NCBI RefSeq assembly: GCF_029577735.1 | Contig: NZ_JARQTO010000010.1 | Span: 1-64,000 of the forward strand | Direction: 5' to 3' | DNA: 64,000 bases | DNA from: Exercitatus varius | GTDB lineage: Bacteria; Pseudomonadota; Gammaproteobacteria; Enterobacterales; Pasteurellaceae | Part shown: positions 10,290-18,543 of the stretch, in pieces | Position numbering within the stretch: the stretch's first letter is position 1 | Layout: every line of letters begins with the position of its first letter | Notes under the pieces: generated by a model | Seen by the model: only the letters and a program-made list of their open reading frames with translations | Database searches by the model: none | Told to the model about the DNA's origin: nothing | Position numbers and translations under genes: made by a program

Positions 10290-10443
10290 AATTTAATTCC
10301 TTATCAGAATTTATTTTTAGTACAACTCATTTTGAACTTTCCCATACGGGAAAAGTCAAACACGCTTAATATTTAAGCAGCTCGGATATTGCCAAAGATC
10401 ATATGCATATGTCAATCAAAAAAACACAAGTAATTTTTATTTT

Positions 10444-10459
10444 TCTGATCGAGATCACA
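10444..10459. promoter_or_regulatory. CRP-like binding site between porin and RNA candidate
   Basis: TCTGATCGAGATCACA matches the CRP consensus TGTGATCTAGATCACA at 14 of 16 positions, with symmetric half-sites and T/A-rich flanks. It lies between the porin gene (minus) and a small ORF/RNA candidate (plus), so it could act on either. Binding is inferred. Confidence 0.5.
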
Positions 10460-10530
10460 TTTTTTGCAGATTTTTGATTATTTTTTGCACAGCTTTAGAT
10501 CGAATGGAACGATTCAGCAGGAAAGGAAAA

Positions 10531-10590
10531 ATGAAAAATAATCAATATTTAACTGGTTATAAAAACAATAAAAACTATTCATTTGTATAG
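10531..10590 (+). CDS. Possible 19-residue small ORF
   Basis: ATG at 10531, stop TAG at 10588-10590, peptide MKNNQYLTGYKNNKNYSFV. A strong Shine-Dalgarno-like AGGAAAGGA lies 5 bases upstream. The peptide is polar, rich in Asn/Tyr/Lys, with no membrane segment. No family recognised. It opens a stretch that ends in an intrinsic terminator with no other plus-strand gene, so it could be a dual-function RNA's ORF or chance. Confidence 0.3.
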   Translation: MKNNQYLTGYKNNKNYSFV

Positions 10591-10812
10591 CTTTTTATAA
10601 GGTTCGCGATTCGCATGGCAGACAGATCTGCATTAGCCGTCCGCCGGTTTGTAAGCCTGGCGGGCCACTAAGTAGATCTTTACGTTTAATTTATTGTAAG
10701 GGTGCAATAAAACCGCTTTTAAAATGATTGATTATTCTTCTACTCCATATCGCTCAAGGGCGAGGCTAGAAAACCTGAATTCAAGGAACGGTGGGTGCCG
10801 TTCCTTGTTTTT
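10591..10812 (+). ncRNA. Unassigned terminator-ended RNA candidate
   Basis: About 220 bp between the porin upstream region and the 3' end of metC with no ORF but considerable structure: GCAGA-caga-TCTGC (about 10618-10631), a GC-rich hairpin CCGCCGG with CCTGGCGG (about 10640-10663), and a perfect terminator at 10782-10812 pointing in the plus direction, where no annotated gene precedes it. The GC-rich block stands out in AT-rich surroundings. I do not recognise a known RNA family: it lacks the 4.5S, 6S, RNase P and tmRNA signatures. A CRP-like site lies upstream. Confidence 0.4.
10782..10812 (+). terminator. Intrinsic terminator, plus strand, no known gene upstream
   Basis: CAAGGAACGG (10782-10791), loop TGGGTG, CCGTTCCTTG (10798-10807), then TTTTT. 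Perfect 10-bp stem. The minus-strand side lacks a T-run, so it does not serve metC well. Confidence 0.8.
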
Positions 10813-10828
10813 CATTATGCGATCCGAT

Positions 10829-12022
10829 TTAAGATTTTAAACGTTCGAATCCCGCTTTTAAATCGGCAATTAATTCATCCGCATCTTCAAATCCGATATG
10901 CAGGCGAATTAAGGTTCCGCTTAAAGTGCGGTCAATATTCGGACGGATTTTTTTTATTTCTTCCGGTTGATTGCATAAAATCAGGCTTTCAAAGCCACCC
11001 CAGGAATATGCCATGGTAAACAGTTCGAAGTGATCCATGAATGCGGACAGTTGCTCGCGGCTTAATTTTTCCTTTAATTCAAAGGAGAACAAACCGGCGG
11101 AACCGGTGAAATCCCGCATAAAAAACTCATGTCCCGGACAGCTTGGCAAAGCGGGATGATAAACCGCCTTCACTTCCGGTTGTTCGGCCAGCCATTTTGC
11201 CACTTTAATGCCGCTTTCGGTGTGTTGTTTGAAACGCACGGCAAGGGAACGAATGCCGCGCGCGGTGGTGTAAGCGGTGTCGGCGTCCACCATTTGTCCC
11301 ATCAAATAGGAATTTTCCCGCAACTGATCCCAACAACGGGCGTTGGATACGGCGGTACCAATCATCACATCGGAATGGCCCACCAAATATTTGGTGCCCG
11401 CCTGAATGGAAATGTCGATATCGTGCTCCAGCGCTTTAAATAAAATGCCGCCTGCCCAGGTGTTATCAATCATAATCACAATTTCCGGATTAATCTTACG
11501 CACCGCTTTGACGATATTCGGCACATCGGGCACCTCAAAAGTGAGCGAACTCGGGCTTTCCAAAAATAAAACTTTGGTATTTGGTCGCACCAATTCGGCG
11601 ATTTTCACGCCGGCCATCGGATCATAATAAGTGGTGGTCACCCCCATTTTGCTCAGAATTTTGTTACAAAAATCCTGCGTCGGCTCATAGGCGGCGCCCG
11701 TCATCAGAACGTTATCGCCGGATTGCACGAAAGCTAAAATCGCATTGCTGGCCGCCGCCGCGCCGCAAGGATAAAGATAACAACCCGCGCCGCCTTCCAT
11801 TTCGCACATTAAATCCTGCAACGCAAAATGCGTTAAGGTGCCGCGACGCCCGTAAAACAACGCCTGTTTGGCGCGGTTAACGGTGGCTTCTTTCTTTTGC
11901 GCCAGATTTTCGAACACTAAAGACGACGCCCGTTGCACCACGGGATTTACCGCGCCCCGGCAGACACGTTTATTGCGACCGGCATGCACTAATGTAGTGG
12001 CTAACGACTGTTTTTCCGACAT
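10829..12022 (-). CDS. metC: Cystathionine beta-lyase
   Basis: 397 residues, the usual length for the family. It is a PLP enzyme of the Cys/Met metabolism family that cleaves cystathionine to homocysteine, pyruvate and ammonia in the methionine pathway (cytoplasmic). Visible motifs: YGRRGT near residue 58, the PLP-contacting DNTWA near 186-190, and SIQAGTKYLVGHSD with the Schiff-base lysine at 211. The ATG at 12022 follows an AGGAAG ribosome site. It is transcribed divergently from the peroxiredoxin gene across a 150-bp spacer. I found no clear MetJ box there. The sequence around the lysine resembles MetC more than MetB, but specificity is by family resemblance. Confidence 0.92.
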   Translation of the reverse strand: MSEKQSLATTLVHAGRNKRVCRGAVNPVVQRASSLVFENLAQKKEATVNRAKQALFYGRRGTLTHFALQDLMCEMEGGAGCYLYPCGAAAASNAILAFVQSGDNVLMTGAAYEPTQDFCNKILSKMGVTTTYYDPMAGVKIAELVRPNTKVLFLESPSSLTFEVPDVPNIVKAVRKINPEIVIMIDNTWAGGILFKALEHDIDISIQAGTKYLVGHSDVMIGTAVSNARCWDQLRENSYLMGQMVDADTAYTTARGIRSLAVRFKQHTESGIKVAKWLAEQPEVKAVYHPALPSCPGHEFFMRDFTGSAGLFSFELKEKLSREQLSAFMDHFELFTMAYSWGGFESLILCNQPEEIKKIRPNIDRTLSGTLIRLHIGFEDADELIADLKAGFERLKS

Positions 12023-12172
12023 AATGACTTCCTGTTAGATATAATTGATTAATTTAATAGATAAAATCGACTGTAAAAGTGCGGGCGATTTTTTTACAAT
12101 TTTTTCGTTATTTTGCAACAGATTTGAATTTTTGCAAAAGTTTTTCCCTCAATCCACTTTAGGAGATTAAAC

Positions 12173-12775
12173 ATGGTATTAGTAACTCGTCAAGCACCGG
12201 ATTTTACCTCAGCCGCAGTTTTAGGCAACGGCGAAATCGTTGAAAACTTCAACTTCAAAAAACACATTGCCGGCAAGCCTGCGGTAATTTTCTTCTATCC
12301 GTTAGATTTTACTTTCGTTTGCCCATCCGAATTAATCGCATTCGATCACCGTTACGCAGAATTCCAAAAACGCGGCGTAGAAGTGGTGGGCGTGTCTATC
12401 GACTCACAATACAGCCACAACGCATGGCGTAACACACCAGTTGATCAAGGCGGTATCGGCCCGGTTAAATACGCATTAGCGGCGGACACCAAACACGAAA
12501 TCGCCAAAGCGTACGGTATCGAACATCCGGAAGCCGGCGTGGCGTTACGCGCTTCATTCTTAATCGACGCCAACGGCGTAGTGCGTCACCAAGTGGTGAA
12601 CGATCTGCCATTAGGCCGTAACATTGACGAAATGCTGCGTATGGTCGACGCGTTACAATTCCATGAAGAACACGGCGAAGTTTGCCCGGCTCAATGGGAA
12701 AAAGGCAAAGAAGGAATGAAAGACAATCCTGAAGGCGTAGCGAAATACTTGAAACAAAATGCCGACAAACTGTAA
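12173..12775 (+). CDS. Typical 2-Cys peroxiredoxin (AhpC/TSA family)
   Basis: 200 residues. Peroxidatic cysteine at 50 in DFTFVCPSE and resolving cysteine at 171 in GEVCPAQW, the hallmark pair of typical 2-Cys peroxiredoxins. It reduces hydrogen peroxide and organic hydroperoxides with electrons from thioredoxin or AhpF-like partners, in the cytoplasm. No ahpF lies next to it, so a thioredoxin-linked TsaA role is possible. Start ATG at 12173 has the ribosome site AGGAG 7 bases upstream. Own terminator at 12793-12817. Codon use is strongly biased to frequent codons, as expected of an abundant protein. A gene name (ahpC, tsaA or prx) cannot be settled here. Confidence 0.95.
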   Translation: MVLVTRQAPDFTSAAVLGNGEIVENFNFKKHIAGKPAVIFFYPLDFTFVCPSELIAFDHRYAEFQKRGVEVVGVSIDSQYSHNAWRNTPVDQGGIGPVKYALAADTKHEIAKAYGIEHPEAGVALRASFLIDANGVVRHQVVNDLPLGRNIDEMLRMVDALQFHEEHGEVCPAQWEKGKEGMKDNPEGVAKYLKQNADKL

Positions 12776-12792
12776 TTGTCAGCAACGTTTAA

Positions 12793-12817
12793 GCCACACC
12801 GTCGTGTGGCTTTTTTT
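12793..12817 (+). terminator. Terminator of the peroxiredoxin gene
   Basis: GCCACAC (12793-12799), loop CGTC, GTGTGGC, then seven T residues. The T-run overlaps the stop region of the convergent DUF488 gene. Confidence 0.93.
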
Positions 12818-13178
12818 ATTCGGTAAAATCCGCTAAGGCCTGTAATAACACGGGAATATGGCTGTGTTCCACATCTTTCACGGCGGTCAGCAGCGTCACT
12901 TGCGAACGGCTTTTTTCTAATTGTTTCAACGTCGCCAACGCCTGTTGTTGCGGGGCGTTGCCTAATTCCAACCGATAAAGCCGGACGAATTCCGGATAAT
13001 TTGTCTGCGGATTTTCGTGATAGAACTTGCGCAATTCATGGCTCGGACAAACCTCTTTCAACCAACGGCAGCGCGCAAATTTTTCTTTTGTGACGCCGCG
13101 CGGATAAAGCCGATCCACAAATACGGCGCAATCCTGTTCCGTCGGATTGAAATCATAAATACGTTGAACTTTAAACAT
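12816..13178 (-). CDS. DUF488 family protein (YeaO-like)
   Basis: 120 residues from ATG at 13178, which has the ribosome site AGGAGG 6 bases upstream. An upstream ATG at 13199 would swallow that site and is less likely. The sequence MFKVQRIYDFNPTEQD, VDRLYPRGVTKEKF, WLKEVCPSHELRKFYHENP and TLLTAVKDVEHSHIPVLLQAL matches DUF488 proteins such as E. coli YeaO. Function is not established. It is convergent with the peroxiredoxin gene and about 50 bp downstream of bioB on the same strand. Confidence 0.87.
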   Translation of the reverse strand: MFKVQRIYDFNPTEQDCAVFVDRLYPRGVTKEKFARCRWLKEVCPSHELRKFYHENPQTNYPEFVRLYRLELGNAPQQQALATLKQLEKSRSQVTLLTAVKDVEHSHIPVLLQALADFTE

Positions 13179-13226
13179 TGCGCTTCCTCCTAATTTCAAA
13201 AAACATGAAAAAATCCGACCGCACTT

Positions 13227-14243
13227 TTATCGCTGAGAAGGTTCCGAAACATAGCGGTTTTCCGCCGTTTCCGGTTCCAGATCCAATTTAGCCATTAGGA
13301 TTTGGTCGAAATCCTCTTCCATATTGCCGGTGACCAATAATTTATCGCCGTAAAAAATGGAATTCGCACCCGCCATAAAACACATTGCCTGCATTTCTTC
13401 CGACATACCCTGACGACCAGCGGACAATCGCACATAGCTTTTCGGCATGGTAATTCGGGCTACGGCTATCGTGCGGACGAATTCCGTCCAGTCCAGCGCT
13501 TCCGCATCCGCTAAAGGCGTTCCCTCCACTTTCACCAATTGGTTAATCGGCACCGATTCCGGCTGCGGATCCAAATTGGCCAGGCTGGCGATAAAACCGG
13601 CCCGTTCTTTGCGGTTCTCGTTCATGCCGATAATTCCGCCGCAACAGACTTTTAATCCCGCTTTGCGTACTTTGCCCAAAGTACTCAAGCGATCATCGAA
13701 ATCTCTCGTGCCAATCACTTTTTTATAATGTTCCGGCGCGGTATCGATATTGTGATTGTAATAATCCAAGCCCGCTTCTTTCAGATCTTCCGCCATGCCG
13801 TCTTCCAATAAGCCGAAAGTGCCGCAGGTTTCCAGCCCTAACTCTTTCACCGCTTTGATAATTTCCGTCATTTTGGCAATGTCTTTCGGCTTCGGCCCGC
13901 GCCATGCTGCGCCCATACAAAACCGATTGGCGCCGCGGGATTTAGCGATTTTGGCTTTTTCAACAATCTCTTCAACATTCAATAAAGCCTGCTTTTGCAC
14001 GCCGGTGTGATAACGGGCGGATTGCGGGCAATAACCGCAATCTTCGGGGCATCCGCCGGTTTTAATGGACATTAAAGTCGAAAGCTGAATGGCTTGCGGA
14101 TTAAAGTTTTCGCGATGCACCAAAGCCGCACGGTGAATTAACTCCAAAAACGGCGTTTCAAACAGCGCCTCCACTTTACAAACCGACCAATATTCCACCT
14201 GCGGATGAGGTGTGACCGAATAAAGCTGTAATGTTGTTTCCAT
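13227..14243 (-). CDS. bioB: Biotin synthase
   Basis: 338 residues. Radical SAM enzyme that inserts sulfur into dethiobiotin to make biotin. The radical SAM CxxxCxxC motif is GGCPEDCGYC with cysteines at 65, 69 and 72. Further family motifs: NRFCMGAAWRGPK (auxiliary-cluster cysteine), YYNHNIDT, GGIIGMNE and RLSAGRQGM, with the cluster-ligand arginine region. Complete against E. coli BioB (346). bioD is about 16 kb away, so biotin genes are dispersed here. No BirA operator was recognised in the 35 bp between this gene and thiQ. It could be read through from the thiamine operon upstream. Confidence 0.96.
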   Translation of the reverse strand: METTLQLYSVTPHPQVEYWSVCKVEALFETPFLELIHRAALVHRENFNPQAIQLSTLMSIKTGGCPEDCGYCPQSARYHTGVQKQALLNVEEIVEKAKIAKSRGANRFCMGAAWRGPKPKDIAKMTEIIKAVKELGLETCGTFGLLEDGMAEDLKEAGLDYYNHNIDTAPEHYKKVIGTRDFDDRLSTLGKVRKAGLKVCCGGIIGMNENRKERAGFIASLANLDPQPESVPINQLVKVEGTPLADAEALDWTEFVRTIAVARITMPKSYVRLSAGRQGMSEEMQAMCFMAGANSIFYGDKLLVTGNMEEDFDQILMAKLDLEPETAENRYVSEPSQR

Positions 14244-14278
14244 TGTCGTTCCTTATCAATAAGTTATATTTTCCCGAA

Positions 14279-14908
14279 TTAAAGTAGCCGCCCGAGTTCT
14301 ACGGTTAAAATGCGGTCAATTCGCCCTTTTAATTCATTCGGTTGATGCGTGACCATCAACATGGTCAATTGTTTTTCCGTACAAAGTTTATCCAATAAAT
14401 CCAGCATTTCCAACCGCAATTCGGGATCCAGAGATGAAAAAGGTTCGTCCAGCAGTAAAATCGGCTTGTCCCGCAACAGACAGCGCGCCAACGCCACTCG
14501 TTGCTTTTGCCCGCCGGAAAGTGCGGTAGGTTTACGGCTTAAAAATGCGTCCAAACCCACCGCACTTGCCGCCTGTCGAACAAGCTGCCGCTCCCGTTCG
14601 TTCAGGTCGAATCCCGGTTTCAGGCCAAGCGCGATATTTTGTTCCACGGTTAAATGAGGAAACAGATTATTTTCCTGAAACAGCATGGAAACCGGGCGTT
14701 GATGAGGTTCCAGATAAGTTTGATTTTCGCCGTTCAACCAAATTTCACCGGATTCCGGCAATTCAAAGCCGGCGATCAGATTCAGCAAAGTGGATTTCCC
14801 CGCGCCGCTGGCGCCGACCACGGCAACTTTTTCCCGCGGGCGAACATGCAAATCAAATTGCATGGTCATGTCTTTATATCGAAAGATAACTTGTTTTAAA
14901 TTAATCAT
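14279..14908 (-). CDS. thiQ: Thiamine ABC transporter, ATP-binding protein
   Basis: 209 residues. ABC ATPase with Walker A GASGAGKST (32-40), Q-loop FQENNLFPHLT, signature LSGGQKQR (about 135), Walker B LLLDEPFSSLD and H-loop VTHQP. It energises import of thiamine or thiamine pyrophosphate through ThiP with the periplasmic receptor ThiB. The start overlaps the end of thiP by 8 bp, so translation is probably coupled. The operon lies under a TPP riboswitch. Confidence 0.95.
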   Translation of the reverse strand: MINLKQVIFRYKDMTMQFDLHVRPREKVAVVGASGAGKSTLLNLIAGFELPESGEIWLNGENQTYLEPHQRPVSMLFQENNLFPHLTVEQNIALGLKPGFDLNERERQLVRQAASAVGLDAFLSRKPTALSGGQKQRVALARCLLRDKPILLLDEPFSSLDPELRLEMLDLLDKLCTEKQLTMLMVTHQPNELKGRIDRILTVELGRLL

Positions 14909-16511
14909 GTTGCTTTTCTAGCGTCAAAAATAAACCGGCACACACCAATAACAGCAGGAAAGCCGTAACGGCGGCTTCCTCGCCGCGATAACTGCCCAGC
15001 TGCCGATACAGCAAATAAGGCAGCGACGTAAAATCCTGTCCGCCGAATAAGGCGATTGCGGTGAAATCGCCCAAAGATAACGCCGTTGCCAGCGCAAAAG
15101 CATATTTCACAGGTGCCGCAAGATGATGCCATTCAATCAAACGAAACCGCCGCCAACCCCGAATATCCAGCGATTGGCACAGATTTTCATAATATTGCAT
15201 GTTATTGTTCATGGGCACGGATAAAATACGAATCACAAAAGGCAAAGCGGTTAAGGCGTTACAGATCACCACAATAACAAATAAATGCGCCGTGCCGAAA
15301 TCCAGCGTTTGCAGCCGTAAAAACAAACCGACCGCCAGCACCAGCGTCGGAACCGCCAGAATCAGCATGCCGACGTTCATAAAAATCCGGGCAAAAAACG
15401 GCAAATATAACCAGTTTAACTGCCGAGCAAACTGCAAAAGCGCGGTCGCCGCCAGCAATGAAATAAGGGCGGAAAGCGGCGCGATGGCAAAAGAATAACC
15501 CATGGCACGCCACAGTTGAGGATTCTGCCAGGCGCTAAAAAACTGTTGGGAAAACAGCGCGCCGGCTACGATATTGCCCAACGGCAAAGCAATAAACAAA
15601 GTCGCGACAATAATCACAAAAACTTGCCAAAATTTGACCGCACTTGATTGTCGCGCCAACCAGGTTTCGCGTTGGTGCAACTGCCCTTCCGGCATTTTCT
15701 CCGCCAGATTGCCGAAGGCGAACAGCAATAAACAAAACACAATCTGCAACGAAGCGTACAACGCCGCTTTAGCGAGATCAAAATCGAAAGTTATCGCCTG
15801 ATAAATCGCGACTTCCAGGGTACTGTATTTCGGTCCGCCGCCGAGGGTAAGCACAATAGCAAAGCTGGTAAAGCACAGCATAAAAATCAGAACAAAAGCC
15901 GGAAAAATCTGTTGTCGCAAATACGACAGTTCAATCAAACGAATAAACTGCCAGCCGCGAATGCCCAACTGCGCGGCAAGTTGTCGCTGCTGATTGGAAA
16001 CGGCTTGATAGCTTTGCAAAAACAGTCGCGCCGCCAAAGGCAGATTAAAAAACACATGCGCAAGTAAAATGCCCGGCAAACCGTAAATATCCGGTTGCCA
16101 ATTTAACTGGAAAAAACGACAAACCTGCGCCAGCCAGCCCGACGCGCCGTACACGCCCAGTAAACCGAAAACCGCCGCCAGCGAAGGCAGCACAAATGTC
16201 AGCGAGAACAAACGCAGTAAAATCTTTTTGCCGCGAAAATGCTGATAAAAAACCGCCCGGGCGAACAAGATACCGAATATTACCGACAGCAAGGCGGACA
16301 AACCCGCCTGCATAAAACTGAACCACAAAATCCGTTTCAAATAGGCGTCCTGCCACAAGTTTTGCCATAGCTGCCGCAACGGCGTTTCTCCCGCCGAAAA
16401 CACCGCATTCAAGCTGCCGCCGTAAAACGCCAGTAAAAACACCAATACGCAAACGCCGCCCGCATAATGACGCGGTCGCAAGCGGCGTAATTTCAGAAAA
16501 AAAGCGTTCAT
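14901..16511 (-). CDS. thiP: Thiamine ABC transporter, permease
   Basis: 536 residues from ATG at 16511, which overlaps the thiB stop codon as TAATG. An upstream in-frame start at 16535 lies inside thiB and is less likely. It is a fused double permease with about 12 hydrophobic segments. Two inner-membrane permease EAA-type loops are visible, around ERQLAAQLGIRGWQFIRLIE and ENLCQSLDIRGWRRFRLIE. It forms the inner-membrane channel for thiamine. Overlaps thiB and thiQ at its two ends. Confidence 0.95.
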   Translation of the reverse strand: MNAFFLKLRRLRPRHYAGGVCVLVFLLAFYGGSLNAVFSAGETPLRQLWQNLWQDAYLKRILWFSFMQAGLSALLSVIFGILFARAVFYQHFRGKKILLRLFSLTFVLPSLAAVFGLLGVYGASGWLAQVCRFFQLNWQPDIYGLPGILLAHVFFNLPLAARLFLQSYQAVSNQQRQLAAQLGIRGWQFIRLIELSYLRQQIFPAFVLIFMLCFTSFAIVLTLGGGPKYSTLEVAIYQAITFDFDLAKAALYASLQIVFCLLLFAFGNLAEKMPEGQLHQRETWLARQSSAVKFWQVFVIIVATLFIALPLGNIVAGALFSQQFFSAWQNPQLWRAMGYSFAIAPLSALISLLAATALLQFARQLNWLYLPFFARIFMNVGMLILAVPTLVLAVGLFLRLQTLDFGTAHLFVIVVICNALTALPFVIRILSVPMNNNMQYYENLCQSLDIRGWRRFRLIEWHHLAAPVKYAFALATALSLGDFTAIALFGGQDFTSLPYLLYRQLGSYRGEEAAVTAFLLLLVCAGLFLTLEKQHD

Positions 16512-17521
16512 TAACGGCTCAGACTTGTTTGCCAAACTTCAATCCATTGCTTAACCGTCGCGTCCGTCGGCACGGATAACGTTTGCGCCGTCGGATTAGC
16601 CTTTAAGGTTTCCGCCTTTAATTGATCAAAAGGCGGTTCGATTGGCGTGGAAATCGACGATAACATGACGTTTTTCGAAATGATGATTTTCTGCGCCTCG
16701 GCCGAAAGCAGAAAGCCAATAAAATCATCGGCACAGGCATGATTTTTACCGGCAATCTTCGCCGCCGTGTCGAACTGGTATAGACCGTCGCCGTTAAATT
16801 GTGCGGCGACGTACTGATCCTGCCTATCTTTCAGCAAATGATAAATCGGCGAGGTATTATGGCTGAACACCACATCCGCTTCGCCTTTCAAAAAGGCGCC
16901 GTAGGTTTCCGTCCAGCCTTTGCCCACCGTCACCGTGTGTTTTGCAAGCCGCTGCCACGCGGTTTGGATTTGCTCCGGCGGATAAACGGCGTTCATCCAG
17001 ACCACAAAACCGCGCCCCATGCTGCTGGTGCGCGGATCCTGATAAATCACGCGCAAATCCTGTCGCTCCACCAGTTCTTTCAGGCTTTGCGGGGGATTTT
17101 TCAGTTTGTTTTTATCGTAAATAAAGGCGAACCGCCCGAATTCATAAGGAATAAATCTTTGATTCTTCCAGCTGAACGGCAGAGAAAGTGCGGTCAAATT
17201 TATTGAAGTTTTTTCAAATAATCCCGTTTTTTCCGCCGCGTCGAACTGAAAATTATCCAATCCCACCACCACATCGGCTTTGGTCTTTTTGCCTTCCAAA
17301 CGCAGGCGGTTCAGCATGGTGTTGCGTCCGTCAAAGACTTGATAATTCACTCGGCATTGAGGATAAGCCCGTTCAAAACTGGCTTTCACCTCGCCGCCCG
17401 GGCCCCAGTCCGCGCCGAAAAATTCTTCCGTATAAACCTGTAACGGCGCATTGGCGGCGGCATTCAACGCGGAAAATGCAAAAACGGAAAGCAGTGAAAA
17501 AATAATGAGCTTTTTAAGCAT
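16511..17521 (-). CDS. thiB: Thiamine-binding periplasmic protein
   Basis: 336 residues from ATG at 17521, which has an AAGGA ribosome site. The earlier in-frame start at 17557 reads into that leader. Signal peptide MLKKLIIFSLLSVFAFSALNAAA, then LQVYTEEFFGADWGPG and KADVVVGLDNFQFDAAEKTGL, characteristic of the TbpA/ThiB solute-binding family. It delivers thiamine or its phosphates to ThiPQ. It is the first gene of thiBPQ, immediately downstream of a TPP riboswitch. Confidence 0.95.
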   Translation of the reverse strand: MLKKLIIFSLLSVFAFSALNAAANAPLQVYTEEFFGADWGPGGEVKASFERAYPQCRVNYQVFDGRNTMLNRLRLEGKKTKADVVVGLDNFQFDAAEKTGLFEKTSINLTALSLPFSWKNQRFIPYEFGRFAFIYDKNKLKNPPQSLKELVERQDLRVIYQDPRTSSMGRGFVVWMNAVYPPEQIQTAWQRLAKHTVTVGKGWTETYGAFLKGEADVVFSHNTSPIYHLLKDRQDQYVAAQFNGDGLYQFDTAAKIAGKNHACADDFIGFLLSAEAQKIIISKNVMLSSISTPIEPPFDQLKAETLKANPTAQTLSVPTDATVKQWIEVWQTSLSR

Positions 17522-17612
17522 AAAAAAATCCTTTGGCAAGCATTTTGCAAACAACAAAGGAATTTAAGTGCGGTCAAATTTTAGACTGTTTTTCAACAAA
17601 TTGACGTTTCTC

Positions 17613-17703
17613 AAATCCCTACGCAGATATTAATCAGTTCAGGTTCTACGGGTATTTTCTCAGCTTTTTCCGGCTGTCGCCGCGGCAAGCACCCCGATGA
17701 GAA
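17613..17703 (-). promoter_or_regulatory. TPP riboswitch (THI element) controlling thiBPQ
   Basis: Read on the minus strand, it contains the diagnostic blocks in order: TCGGGGTGCTTG, AGCTGAGAAAATACCCGTAGA, GAACCTGAACTGATTAAT and CTGCGTAGGGA, matching the conserved GGGGTGC / CUGAGA / ACCCU-GAACCUGAUC / GCGUAGGGA core. It lies about 90 nt upstream of thiB. Thiamine pyrophosphate binding should lower transporter expression. No clear terminator follows, so control may act on translation or by another route. Confidence 0.95.
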
Positions 17704-17803
17704 CATGCCGAGTGTAAATCTTCATTCGTCGATACGCAAGCAATAATCCGTTTGCAGCGACGGAATTTTGCTTCTAAAATCCCAACCGTAACAGGAGAAA
17801 AAC

Positions 17804-18424
17804 ATGCTAGCCACTTTACGTAAAATTTCAAACCGACTGTTTCGCCTTGCGATTAACAAAAAATTACAACGACGATTAACCAATCACCGCATGTCGGTGA
17901 TTGCCAGTAATTGCAACGGCGCGCTGATTCTGCACGATTTAAAGGAAGCGTTCCGTTCGCCTTTCGTGAATTTATATCTGGAGCCGGCGGATTTTATCCG
18001 TTATTTGCAAAATCCCCGTCATTATCAGCAAACCGAACCGGTTTTCGAACAGACGGATAAGCCTTATCCCGTGGCCAAACTGGACGATATTCGACTTTAC
18101 TTTGTGCATTATCATTCCGAACGGGAAGCGCGCGAAAAATGGCTGAGCCGTTCAACCCGTATCGATTGGGATAATCTGTTTGTGATGATGACGGATCGCG
18201 ATGGTTGCACGCAGCAAAACATCGCGGATTTCGATGCGTTGCCTTATCCGAACAAAGTGATTTTCACGCACAAAGCTTATCCGCAATTCGCTTCCGCTTA
18301 TCATATCCGCGGTTTTGAAAATCAGTCTGAAGTGGGCGATTTATTTGAATTCTCCGGCTGGTTCGGCCAAAAATATTACGATCAATTCGATTATGTGGCG
18401 TGGTTTAACCGAAATCATGGTTAA
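17804..18424 (+). CDS. DUF1919 family protein
   Basis: 206 residues, ATG at 17804 with AGGAG upstream. Features typical of DUF1919: MSVIASNCNGALILHDLKEAF, RSPFVNLYLEPADFIRYLQNP, IRLYFVHYHSEREAREKW, FVMMTDRDGCTQQNI, FDALPYPNKVIFTH. Members are often near polysaccharide genes and are sometimes labelled exopolysaccharide biosynthesis proteins. Biochemical function is not established. Likely cytoplasmic, no signal peptide. It is transcribed divergently from the riboswitch-controlled thiBPQ operon and 119 bp before accA. Confidence 0.87.
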   Translation: MLATLRKISNRLFRLAINKKLQRRLTNHRMSVIASNCNGALILHDLKEAFRSPFVNLYLEPADFIRYLQNPRHYQQTEPVFEQTDKPYPVAKLDDIRLYFVHYHSEREAREKWLSRSTRIDWDNLFVMMTDRDGCTQQNIADFDALPYPNKVIFTHKAYPQFASAYHIRGFENQSEVGDLFEFSGWFGQKYYDQFDYVAWFNRNHG

Positions 18425-18543
18425 ACCAGCGACAAAATTACTGCAATTTTTATCAAAAACGCATAGAATAGCCCACAAGTTTGCACGACGGAAAATTTCT
18501 TGCTAAAGTGCGGTCCGATTTATGCTAGTTTTAGGAAACAAAA

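Noticed and set aside
10591..10812. Known small RNAs as an explanation (6S, tmRNA, RNase P, GcvB, lysine riboswitch)
   Set aside because: None of the conserved core sequences was found; kept as an unassigned candidate.
12023..12172. MetJ or OxyR operator between metC and the peroxiredoxin gene
   Set aside because: No tandem AGACGTCT-like boxes or convincing OxyR pattern was found.
14244..14278. BirA operator upstream of bioB
   Set aside because: The TTGTAAACC-N15-GGTTTACAA pattern is absent.
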